From: Silurus meridionalis
Lineage: Eukaryota; Chordata; Actinopteri; Siluriformes; Siluridae
NCBI RefSeq assembly: GCF_014805685.1
Contig: NC_060891.1
Span: 3,139,001-3,203,000, forward strand
Length of the DNA stretch: 64,000 nucleotides
Direction: 5' to 3'
Shown here: one piece after another, positions 25,232 to 37,700 of the stretch
Layout: every line of letters starts with the position of its first letter
Position numbering within the stretch: position 1 is the first letter of the stretch
Made by a program: the position numbers and the translations under genes
The notes under the pieces: model-generated
What the model was told of the DNA's origin: nothing
Databases searched by the model: none
The model's input: the letters and a program-made list of their open reading frames with translations, nothing else

Positions 25232-25235
<4 letters not shown>

Positions 25236-25429
25236 TCTGCTGGGCCCAGCCGAGTGTGAAATATGATGCTACAGAAACTGATCTCAGATTCATGCAGTGC
25301 GTCTTGTTTTCTGATTCTGTTTTTTTTTCCCGCTATGGGGATATAAGTTGACACCATCATATAATAATATTAATAATAATAATAATAATAATAAATATAC
25401 GTATTGATGTTTCGGTGTCTGAAATGATG

Positions 25430-25631
25430 TTCATTGTGCTGGAGTGTGTGTGGGTGTGTGTGTTGGTGTTGTGTGGGTGTGTGTTTAGCTGGACGGAGCT
25501 TGATGATGTAACAGCTTACATTTAAATGTGGATCAGAGTGCATAAATCTGTGTAGGTGTGTGAATGTGTGTGTGTGTTAATATGGACTGGGATTGATGCT
25601 GAAGGATGTTTCCCCTACAAAGAGAGATTTT

Positions 25632-25672
<41 letters not shown>

Positions 25673-25752
25673 CATGCATGCATAACTGTATGTCTCTGTG
25701 TGTAGCCATTCAAATGTTTCCATAGTCATGATATTTGGTTTTGTATTTATAG

Positions 25753-25793
<41 letters not shown>

Positions 25794-26044
25794 GCTATGC
25801 ACATGGGTTTATAGGTGTGTGTGTGTACATGCATTAATAACTGTATGTCTGTTTGTATGCAGCCATTTGAATGTTTCTATAGCCATAAATTATTATTTTT
25901 TTATGCATCGCTGTGTATATGTGTGTACATGTATAGCAGTGTGTGTGTGTATTTATAGCTATGCATATGCATGTATAAGTAGCTGTGTGTGTACGTGTTT
26001 ACAGTTAGGTTTGTGCGCATGTGTAGCTATGCTTGCGTATGTTT

Positions 26045-26094
<50 letters not shown>

Positions 26095-26218
26095 ATACGT
26101 GAACATGTAAATACTTATGTTCGTACCTCTATGTATGGCTATGCGTATATGTGTGCATAACATTGCCTGTGTGTGTGTGTGTAGAGCTGTGTGTAAGTGT
26201 GTGTGTGTGTGTGTGTGT
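25430..26218. repeat. TG-rich region 3' of syne3
   Basis: (TG)n arrays at about 25636-25669, 25753-25791, 26048-26091 and 26196-26217 are embedded in degenerate TG/TATG sequence. In the syne3 transcript this reads as a long CA-rich 3' UTR starting immediately after the stop codon. Two diverged copies ('gcatgcataactgtatgtct' near 25675, 'catgcattaataactgtatg' near 25828) show internal duplication. Confidence 0.8.
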
Positions 26219-26407
26219 TTAGGTGGGTGGTGGGCCATGGTAGCGCAGCATGATGTTGAAGGAGCGGGCGAAGTTGTTGGACAGCGAGCAGCTCGTGCCC
26301 TCGTCCATCAGGGGCAGGAGGAAGGCGAAGAGCAGCAGCGCGAGGAGCAGCAGCTGCAGAGGGAGAGCCACGCGACACACGCGGTACAGGAACCCGCAGC
26401 AGCTCTC
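26219..26407 (-). CDS. syne3: syne3 coding exon 17: KASH domain
   Basis: The exon begins ESCCGFLYRVCR after 'ttcggcag' and ends RYHGPPPT with TAA at 26221-26219. The membrane segment is VALPLQLLLLALLLFAFLLP, followed by a luminal peptide of about 32 residues with NNFARSF. The Cys 23 residues from the end matches the KASH cysteine that forms a disulphide with SUN proteins, and PPPT is the SUN-pocket terminus. The transcript has (TG)n plus T5 directly before the acceptor and a CA-rich sequence directly after the stop. Confidence 0.97.
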   Translation of the reverse strand, partial: ESCCGFLYRVCRVALPLQLLLLALLLFAFLLPLMDEGTSCSLSNNFARSFNIMLRYHGPPPT

Positions 26408-26414
26408 CTGCCGA

Positions 26415-26470
<56 letters not shown>

Positions 26471-29400
26471 TAAGCCCTCTGAAATGATAAGACCAAACAA
26501 TTTTGCCCACATTCATGACACATCAATCTACATACACTATATGAGCAAAGGTTTGTGGACACCTGACCAAGATTAGTATGCTATTTTTTGAACATCTCAG
26601 TCCACATTTAGTCCCCATTCCCAGTTATAATAGGCTCCACACTTCTGAGATGTTGTTCCACAAGGGTGTTAATAAAATCGGATACTGATGTAGGTGAGAT
26701 GAGAAGGCTTAGGGTGTCCAATTTGCTCAGTAGGGTTAAAATCAGAGCCCTATAACAGGAGCTCTTCCACTGCAACCCATGTAAATCATATCTTCATGGA
26801 GCTGGCTTTGTGCACTGGTTTAGTTCTTGTAGTTCAAGCGGAAGGAAAACGGAATGCTACAGCATCCAAAGACGTCCCATACACCCGTATGTCTTCAACG
26901 GTTTGGAGAAGAACCAAATATACGGCTGGAAAAATTCTAATTGTGTTCATGTAGTCTCGTCACATATAGATATCAGGAACTGCTTGTTCTCATAAACATC
27001 ATGTTTATGTTTTTCTGTGACTCATAAGCCTTCAGTAAATAAATGCACACATTCAAAGAGAGCATGAAGACAGCACTTAGAAATCCTGTACTGCTTTAGA
27101 ATGATGCAAGAGGCAGAACCACCCACACCTGTTAACAGAGAGCAAAGCGCAGCCTCGGATCGCCCCCGCCCTACCATCTATGCAGAAGATCACAGGCGTG
27201 CTCAGCGTGTGGGAGATTTCAGATATAAAGCCAGTGCGCCTGGTGAGTGGGAGTGGGAGAGTGGGAAGATGAGAAGAGAAAATCTTTTCCTCCTCGGGTC
27301 TAGTCGGCTTCTAATCGGCGAGTTCGCTGTAATTACAGCCTCTGCCTGCGACTGACACAAAACACAGCCAGTGGATACGGTGAGGCTGTTATAATGCGAA
27401 TGAGCTCAAATCGCGCTCAAAAGCGAGAAATTCAATCAATAATAAAATGATACACACACACTATATTGCCGAAAGTATCCATGTTTAATATGATGCTGGC
27501 CTTTTGCAGCTATAACAGCATCAACTCATCTGGAAAGGATTTCCACAAGGTTTAGGAGTGCGTTCATGTGAATTTGTGGCCATTCTTCCAGTAGTGCATT
27601 TGTGAGGTCAGACATTGATGTTTTGGACAAGAAGGCATGGATCACAGTCTTAATTCATCCCGAAGGTGTTCTATCTGGTTGAAGTCAGGACTCCGTTCAG
27701 GCCAGTCGAGTTCTTCCTCACCAAACTCACTCATCCATGTCTTTATATACGTTGCTTTGTGCACTGGTGCGCAGTCATGTAGGAACAGGAACGGGTCGAT
27801 CCCACAAAGTTGAGAGCATGAATTTGTCCATAAATATCTTGGTACGCTGAAGCATTAAGAGTTCTTTCACTGGAACCAAGGGGCCGAAGCCCAACTCCTG
27901 AAAAACAAGCCCACATCATAATCCCCCCTCGCTGCCTTTCACGATGACTATTAAACAGGAATGCAACATTTTTAGCAACAGCAAACGTTCTCCCGCAAGT
28001 GAGAGCACATCTCGATTGGTAAAAATAAAAAACCCTGCCATTAACTATTATAGAATTAATAATGACTACATCATACATTGTCTTGAGTGAAGCACGGTGG
28101 TGGTAGTGTTACCACTGGCATCTGTATTATGGGTTATTTTGTGTATATATAAAAAAGAATCGATAAGGAAAAGACACAATAGTCACCAGGACGAACATGC
28201 ACGGAGTTAAAGTTAAAACCTCTTGTCAGAGGTTGCCAGATTTTGATTAAAAAAAAAATCTCCTAGTAATTCAAGGAGTCCATTTACATGTACAGCATTT
28301 GGCAGATGCGTTTATCCAGAGTGACTTACAACAGAGCAGTTGAGGGTTAAGGGCCTTGCTCAAGGGCCCAGCAATTTAAAATTGTTTTATTTTTTGGAGA
28401 AAAAGCTCTATGCACAGGTGTTACATTGCGTTAGAACCCTAGAACTTTTATAAGAGAACAGATGCCTTCACATACTGCATTAAATGCCATTTGAGGGCAG
28501 TCTTTTAATTATAAAGCACTGATCAGTGTCCCTGCTTTTCCTCCAGGTCCTCAGAGAGACTGAGCAGATGGAAAGACAGAGGGGGACCGAGGTGTGAAAC
28601 AAGGTGCAAATCCTAAAGAATTCTCAGAAACTAGCCAAAAAACGCCTGCAGAGAGAGACGTCACTCAGGTTTCTGTAACTCGCAGCGTCCCACGGAGCCT
28701 GGAAATTTAATTTGTACTTGTTGATCGAAGTTTATAAGCTGAGCGGCGTCACGTTTCGATCTCCGCGGATAGGAGAAGTCAAAGTACTTCGTTTGAACAA
28801 CAAAACCAAACCAAAGCTGAACTTGTTTTTTTTTATCTGTAAAACGCAACTCAAATGGAGGAAACGTGTCGAGGTAGAACGGGAAAGAAGGCAAAAGATC
28901 TTATATGAGTGATGAGTATAAGAAAGTTTTCACAAGGACTTGAATCTGGAAGTTTGTTCTTTTGTATTGAAAACAGAACGTGCTATTGGTTTAAGACTTA
29001 TCCAGAAATACACTGATCTCCTGGGTTTATGATTGAGGCTACGTCTACAGTAATCCGGATCGATTTGCTGGTTTCCCGAAAGTCGCTCGTCTACACCAAA
29101 ACGTCTGAACGTACTGCCCGTGAGCGAATCGTAAGCCATATTTAGAGGGTAAACAGACATCTGGAGTGATATCTATCGTGGAACGACCTGCCCAGTCGCT
29201 GCACCTAAATCCTATTGAACTGCTCTGGGATGAACTGGATCACAAAAAATCTCCAACTACTGAAGAACACCTTTGGCGAGTTTTGGGTAGTATTTCAGCT
29301 GAACGTTTGGAGAAACTTTCCAGATGCTAAGAGTATATAAAGCTGTTATCCTAATGGAGGATTTTTGCAATAAAAATCTGTGCAATGATAAATTTGTTGT

Positions 29401-30597
29401 ATATAAATACTGTTAAATTGCCCATGAAAGAATCATGGTCAATGGTTCAAAGGTTTTAAATTGAATGCCCTGATGACGTGGATCGGCTGAGAGGATCACT
29501 GAAAGCTTTCGCTGTTTGAATTTATGGCACTTATAAATAACTATAATTGGAGTACAGCGATTTTGGCATTGGCTTCTGCAATACTTAAATACATTGCATT
29601 TTTGTACACACAAAACAGCAGGGGCGTTTATCCACTTATCCCAACTAATGCCTGAAAGAATTCGATATAGAAAGACTCGTCGGTGAAATGTGTGAACCGT
29701 CCTAAAGCCTGCTTCACTTCATCATCAGGGATCTATGCGGCCGGAAAAGTCGGATGTCCCAATACTTTTGTTCATGTACTGTCTCTATGGGTTGAGAAGA
29801 ACAAAAAAAATACCTTTCCAGACCGGATGAGCTCCTCCTGCTGGATTCTCTCACCCTGGAAAAAAAGGGTAAAAGCAAATGATCAGTGTCAAGGGCGCCT
29901 CCCTGTGGCTGCTCACAGCATTGAGAAGCTTTTGCTTAATTGTGCCTATAATAACTATAATAACTAATAGAAAAACATGCAAAAAAAACCCTCCTTCTTC
30001 CCAGTACCTGGAGTGCGATCGGAGCTTTGACGCTCTCGGCGTCCTTCAGTTTGGATTTATAAAGCATCCATCTGTAACGCAGCTCCTCCAGGTCCATATC
30101 CTCGGGTCCTGCTTCAGCCTGCCAGGAGCTGAGCAGCTGCTGAAACTGAGCTTGACCCCACGCTACGCCAGCACGCAGGTCCTACAGGCAAACACACACA
30201 CAGAAAAATACATCATAATACACTTCCTTATTTCTTTTAAATAACTGTCACTCTTTTAACCGAAAAAAATTATTTAATAACAGAATTTGGTAATTTCTGG
30301 AAATATGCTGAAAAGCTCCGCCCCTTTTTCTCTACGACTTATGATTCAGATGAAGTTTAATTCAATTAGAACGTCTGAAATTGTTTTGTAGTTTTTTTTG
30401 AAGATTAGTTTTCCCTTCTTCTTTTCTGGAACGCCAGATGGAGCTCTTAAAGGTTGCGCCATATAAAGCTCTCCGTTTCATAACCGCTGCCCCCCTGCTG
30501 AGCAACTTCACATGCCATGCGGACCACTAAAGCCTGACATCAAACAAACCCAGGATTCAGAGTAAACATAAAAGTTTAATCAGGACAAGAGAGAGAG

Positions 30598-30682
<85 letters not shown>

Positions 30683-30867
30683 AAGAGACAGAGATAAGAA
30701 GGCGGTTCGCAACCTTGAGTGCGTTCCGTCTTATCTTCAGTTCTTTGGTGCTCAGAGCGCTTTGATTCATGATCCTCGCGAGTCTCTCGTTTTCTCTGCC
30801 CAGCCAGGCGTCAAACTCCTCCCTCTGAGATTTCCAGTCAGATCTGCGCTCTATTACCTGAGACACA

Positions 30868-30914
<47 letters not shown>

Positions 30915-33900
30915 ACACAGACACACACAGACACACACAGACACACACACCGCTGAAAAACCCGAATGCTGTTAGTGATACAAGTCCGAACCATTACAAG
31001 GGGATTCCTGACCTGTTTGGGGTCTGTGAAACCGTGAGCCGAAGCCACTGAAACGTGCGTAAACGCGGACACCTGTTTCGGTCGAACGTCTGCATTCGAT
31101 GAATCGCATGCATAGTGGCCTTCGTTCAGCACTTTGACCATTTCTCTTCCGGATGAGTGCTCTTCAACCCATTCCCTTGTTCTCCCTCGATTCCCGGGTC
31201 CACCTCCCGCCCCGTGGGCGTGTCCTCCACCTTTCTGCTCTCCAATACCCTGAAATCCACGTCCCACTGCAACCGAGTCCACTTCATCAACCAATCCCGA
31301 ATGGCCTCTCGTTTCCCGTCTCCAGACACCCTGGATTCCACCCGGGCGGCTGAACTGGCCGTCCTCCGTTTGAGACGCATCGTCCTGTCTGGGGACCGAT
31401 TTCCCGAAAGCCTTCGCGCCGCCCGATCCTCCATCCGTCTGCGAGCCCTCAGTAATCTGAAGGTCGACCTCGAATCCTGAGCAATCTTCAGGTCGGAGTT
31501 GGATTGTGGATCCGCCACTTCCCTCCAGCAAATCGGACGCGTCACCTGAGGCACCGTGTCCATTCAGGAGCCTGAAAGGAAGAACGGCGCACGATAAATA
31601 TTCATGCTATACTTATTTTAATAGAATTATTACGTTAAAAAGGAACCAGGAACCAGAATGGAAATGAAAAGCGATCTGCTCAGAGAATCATCAGTCCGTC
31701 TTCTCCATCTTTCCATACAAGCTGCATGTCCTTTACCACATCCATAAACCTCCTCCTTGGTTTTCTTCTACCTCCTCTGCACATGACCATACCTCGTCTC
31801 CTCGTCTCCAAAATGTCTCCTACATCCCTCTAATAAACTCGTTTCTAATCCTGTCCATCTTCGTCTTCAACTCCGCTACCACCTTTTTTGTCAATGCCAC
31901 TGTCTCGAAAACATACGCCATAGCAGGTCTCACCACCGTCTTATAAACTTTCCCTTTCACTATCGCAAATACGCTTCTATCACAAATCAGCAAAATTAAA
32001 TACATGTGAAAATGATCCAAATATGAATACGATTTTAAATAGAAATCAGTGAGGCTCAGGAATCTACGACGACGTTTTGGTGCCACGTTCACCAAAATAA
32101 AGAAAAAGCGAAGATTACAGGAACAAAAGTCGAAATTACTAGAATAAAGTCGAAATTACTAGAATAAAGTCGAAATATTATGAGAATAAAGTTGAAATTA
32201 CGAGAACAAAATCGAAATATTAAGAGAACAAAGTCGAAATTGCGAAAATAAAATTGGAATATTACAAGATCAAAGTCGAAATTATGAGAATAAAGTCGAA
32301 ATATTTCGAAAATAAAATCTTCGCAATCATCGCAGTCAGCTGGGGGACAACGCGTTCTTGTACTGCTGCGACTTCTCGTATATTTTTACTTTACTCTTAA
32401 AATATTTTGATTCGATTCTCATAATCCTACGACTTTATTCCCGTATGTTTGACTTTTTCCCTCAAAATATTTCTGACTTTAATCTGGTCATCAGATTTTT
32501 TTTTATCTTAACGTAGTGCTAAAATGCCATCATAAGAATCAAAGTCATGTTTAAGAGTCAAGGTAATTTACCCACAATCCCATGCAGGGCCTCACCTGTA
32601 CAGGTTCAGACTGAGCGCATGAAGAGCCATCCAGGACTCCCGCAGGCGCCGGAGGTCACGCTGAATGTGAACTCCACCCTCCTCTGAGGTTTTCTGCAGA
32701 ACGCCGTGTCCCTGCGCCTCGGCCCTGTGCAGCTGCAGCTCCTTTTCGGGAAACTCGCCCAGCGCCCTCTACAGGAGCAAGAGAGACACAACAGAAGTGG
32801 CCTGAGCGTGATGGGATTCTATTAATTGAATTTCTTCTGTAGGATAACAATGCGCATCCGAACTTGGAAAATAATAGGGTTTTTTATATTTATGGGAATA
32901 TTTATATTAAAGGTGTTCAATAGGGTTGAGGTCAGAGCTCTATAGCAGCAGATCTTCTACTCCAACCCATATAAAGCATAGGGGTATCGTCCTGCTGGAG
33001 CAGGTTCGGGCCTCGAAGATGCGATTCGAACGTTACCTCTGCTTCGTGACGCCGGTTCTCCACGCTCCACTCTCCGTTCGCTCCTCGGAACGACTCCAGC
33101 TTCTGCCGCATGACCATCAGCCATTTCTCCATGTTCAGGAGAGTGTCATGGAAACTCTCATGCTCCGAAATGCTCTTCTCGCTTTCGTTCGCCTTCACCT
33201 GATAAACACAGACGCACAAGTCCTTCCGATTACAAAATCTAGTCAGGGATTGTGTGTGTAATGAATGCGACTCGTAGGCATGTCAGCATTTCTGACACTT
33301 TGGTTATATAATATAAGGAAAATAAATCGAGGAACCAAAATGCATATTCTTGAAAAGCCTAATATCTAAAAAATGCCCGACACCGCCTAGTGGTCAAATA
33401 TTATCGGGGCCAGTTATATCACGGGTCCCCAAACAGTTTTCTGTGAGGGCCACGTAATTTTTCCCTACTTTAATGGAGCGTCTGTAACAGAAAATAACAT
33501 GAGCCGGAGTGACTACCAGTATTACTGTGGAGATTATATTATTTAAATGTGTTTATGATACCTCCTAATACTAGATATTTTTTCTATTCTGTTCTGTACA
33601 AACAAATTAGCATCGCTTTTCAAAAAATATATTTTAATACTTATTCTATTCAAAGAGCATTATTACTATCATAATATCATTTACATAGTATCATTTACTC
33701 ACTGCAGTCTCGCGTGTAAAATCAAACGCACTTCAGAAATTCGCCTCTAGAGGCCGCTCTCGCAATGACAACAAATTTTTGATTGAAAGCCAACCTGTAT
33801 GATCAAATACAGATATGATATGAGTAAACAATGACTTCTTTAAAACACGCCTCTGTTCCAAATGTGGAATGAATGTAGTAGTTTTGGTGAAGTAAAAGAA

Positions 33901-34176
33901 AGACACCAATTAATCATACTTTGTACTGCAGTCTGTACCAACAAAAAACAGGATTCTCCACAAGATCAAATCAAGACGTCCTTGGGGCTTTAATTAATCT
34001 TAGATTTCGCTCCAGACTGTGAACACGTCGAGCCTTTTGCGGGTTTCGCTCTGAGAACGCAGAAACGGGCTGCTTTCACAGTTGCTTTGTTCAATAAGTA
34101 AACATCTCATTCACTGAGCCAAACCTCCTCAGGCCAAAAATAAGCACAGCTTGATCGTGGGTTTCACCATCACCAC

Positions 34177-34210
<34 letters not shown>

Positions 34211-34674
34211 GCACAGCAGGAGGTAAGGTATACGCAGCCCTCACAGAATTACTTACAGCCTGGAAGTCTGAAGCGGAGAGAGTTCAAGGAAACACTTAAA
34301 AAAAAGAAAAAAAGAAAAAAGAAAATATCATTCCTACTTACCCGAACGGATTTATAGAGCAGCTTCCAGTCTGCGGAAAGACGCTCGAACTTGGACCTGT
34401 TAGCAGGGCTGGACGAGACGAGCGTCTCCAGGGCGGTGATGTGAGCCTCACAGTCTTCTAGATCTTTCTTAAGGATCTGCCGATATAAAGTCCTTATATG
34501 GTCGTTATATGGTCCTTTCAAAAATCCAGACTTTTCTAGACTCAAATACGCAGACTTTGAAGATTTAAAAGACCAATATTTAACATCTGAAATAATAGTT
34601 TGAAATTCCAGCTATTACATGCGTTAAGTTACAATCTCTGATGTATGCCAGAGTTCAGAATCTCTGATGTTTTT

Positions 34675-34730
<56 letters not shown>

Positions 34731-37700
34731 AATACTAATCCGGACCTGTAAATCGCTCAAATCAATCTCCATAGTTGTATGTGTCCATAGTTTTTATTTT
34801 CCAAAATGTGTAGGAACCCTGCCTGTTGCAGCTCCATAGATCCGAATGGGAATAAGATTTGGTTCTGTAGATGGAACCTGAACCTGGGGCTCACCTTCAG
34901 TTGGTCAGCCTGACTTTTCTTAGCCAGGATATCAGGTTGGAGTCCGTCTGCTGTGTGAAATCTTTCCTTTATAGACAGGAGCTTCTGGTGAATAGAGTGG
35001 TGAGCATCACCAAAGTTCTTGGTGGTTGATATTAATTCCTGAGTGGGGAATAATAATAAAAAAAAAAAATCTTTTTTAAAACATAAAGCGCTAATTAATA
35101 TTAAACATTTATAGTAGGAATACTTTTTACGTGTGGTTCTAGGAACTACAGTTAGCGGAGCGTCACTGTGGCTACTTGCTTTTTCTTCTTCTTCTTCTCC
35201 TTCTGGCTTCTTCCATTAGGGGTTGCTGTCTCCATACCCCCCCCCCTACTTCTACCTCTTTCACACCAACTACCTGCATGTCTTCACTCACCACGTCCAT
35301 CAACCTCCTCCTTGGTCTTCCTCTTTTCCTCCTTGTACTTGTCCCTCTCCCTTGTCCCTTGTCCCTCCTCTGCACACGTCAAAATCACACCTCTTTCATC
35401 TCGTCAAAACGTCCTGCATGCGCTGTCCCTCTAATAAACTCATTTCTAATCCTGTGTATCCTCAAATGAAAATCTTTACTGTGGCTACTCACTCTGTACC
35501 CAAACACGATTACGAAAGCCCACAATACGGACTCTTTTACGTTTCATGTCCAGCTTCAAGAACGTCTCTTAAAAGGAGAAATTCCTGACAATTTTGCAAA
35601 TATCACGGGAATGAATGAATGAATGAAGGATGGAAGGAATGAAGACATTCGTAAAAAAAAAGTGCGCTGAAATAAGTAGAACAGTTAAGTAGATCATATC
35701 TTTGGAAAATGAAATATTACACCCGCACACACTTATATACACACCTGTATTACCCAAACGATTGAATTTTTTCCATTTGTTTCATTTTATTTAAGCGATT
35801 TAATTTGTGCCAAATGAATCGATTACTCAATTTAATCAGTATAATTAAGTGTTTTGCATTCATTCCATTTATTCTTTTTAAATTTTTTATATTATAAAAT
35901 ATTATTTTAGATATTTTTAAACCCCCCCCTACATTTACTCTGCTATGTTGCCATTCCTGCTTGACTCGTCCGACATTTGTATGGATTTTGCTCCGAGGAA
36001 ACACAGCTGGATTGACGCACCTGCAGTCGAAGTCTCCTTTGCAGAAGTTGGCTGTGAAGCTGTTCTCGCTTCCTCATGTCTGCACTGAGCTCCTCCAGCA
36101 GGCCCCGGGCTTTCTCCTCACCAAACACGGCGCTCAGCAGGTCGGCTTTCACCTGCAGCAAGCTGAGTCTCTCCTGCAGCTGCACGCTGTCTTTCAGCAG
36201 CTTCTACAAAGCGATGGGAAGGAGGGGAAGAAAACAAAAAACGAGCACTCAAACTCCAAGCGCACTCATGAAGTTTGAACTTTTCAACCTAATGACCGCT
36301 TAGTATATACTGCAGATGAACAGAAAAGGCAGTGAGAGAGCTAGACAGACGAAAGGGTTAAAGTTCAAGTAGACAGGAAGCAAAGGTTCATTCCATCCGC
36401 ACCAACAAAAAAGAAAATATGATAAAAAAAATTTATTGATAAGGACAATAAATTACAGAACGAACAGCTTCCAAACTTCACTCAGGTGCAGAATATAAAG
36501 TGCATCCACTAGGGGGCAGCAGACGCACAATAAAGGAATATACAAAATCAAATACAAATTAATAATAAAAAAGATATAAAGCTATCTAACAGGGGTCCCC
36601 AAACTCTTTTCTGTGAGATCACATAATTTTTTCCTTCCTTTAATAGGACGCCTGTAACGGAAAATAACGGTCCTAGATGACTGCTTGTGTTAATGTGGAG
36701 ATTTTATCATTTTAAATGTATTTATTCTGCCTTCTAATGCAAGATTAGTTTATTATTTTGTTCCGCCACATACAGACAAATGAGCAGCACTTTTCAAGAG
36801 ATATATCACCTATTAAACGAGCATTATGACTATCATAATGACATTTTTGCATATTCATTGCTATTGAAATCAACACATTTACTTACTCGGCATATTGTTG
36901 GTGGGTGAATCTAATAAATAGTTACGTTACGTTAATAACTAGAGGGCGAGCGATAGTGAATTTTACCGATACCGGTGGCTAGGTCGGATCGTTCTTGCAA
37001 AAAACGATTAATCATCTGATATTTATATATTTAAAATGGATACTGGATAAAAATACAAACATAAAACTCCATTACGTTTCACCTCTGGGATGCAGGATGA
37101 AGTTTGGGGACTGTATAAACTATATATAATAATGTTTTCATTACTACATGATGCAAATAAAAATCGGATGGATTTGATGCGTAAATATCCCTTTATTCAT
37201 TTCATCAGATTTAATTACAAAAATCAGTCGAGACTCGTTTGTGTGCAGAAGGTTCGATTTTGAGACTCGAATCCGATCCAAAGTCGAATCGAATTCCAAG
37301 GATTCGCAGCGTTAAGAGCTTTAGATTTGTAACAGGCATCAAAACAGATCTTGCGCTTATTTACCTCGATATTCTGCACGAGCAAAGCGACGTGGGCGAA
37401 GTCTGTGACTTCAGCCGAGTTGTCGAGCATCTGAGACGCCTGCTGACTCCAATGACTGAAGGCATGCAGGGGATCCTGTAGGAGCTGCTTTAGGGCCGTT
37501 TCGCTTTCCGAGTACAGCCGACACGTACGTCCTTTCACACTGAAACACACACCAAGGGACATAAAACGCAGGCGGGTATGGGGGCAAATTGTTTGTATGG
37601 GCTGGCATGTGGGCAAATTGGGAAATTAAAGACCATTATAAACAGAACTAGCTGAGAATTGAAGCCTTTTGAAGAGTGATTTTCTTTGCCGTACAGTATT

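Larger units (their letters stand above)
26408..29813 (-). other. syne3: syne3 intron 16
   Basis: Holds a Tc1-like MITE, a degraded Tc1 transposase, an interspersed repeat and a Tc1 3' fragment. A short GC-richer patch at 27100-27360 has an 84-codon plus-strand frame with no recognised similarity. 28385-29160 shows no supported gene. Confidence 0.7.

Noticed and set aside
26117..26576. Plus-strand frames across 26.1-26.6 kb
   Set aside because: Shadows of the syne3 KASH exon and its flanking (CA)n tracts.
27101..27355. 84-codon plus-strand frame in syne3 intron 16
   Set aside because: No recognisable domain and no splice or promoter context; lies between transposon remnants.
31157..31480. 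107-codon plus-strand frame
   Set aside because: Opposite strand of syne3 exon 13; open because the exon is GC-rich and stop-poor.
35172..35469. Basic and Pro/Leu-rich frames near 35.2-35.5 kb
   Set aside because: They belong to the 3' end of a truncated non-LTR retrotransposon, not a host gene.
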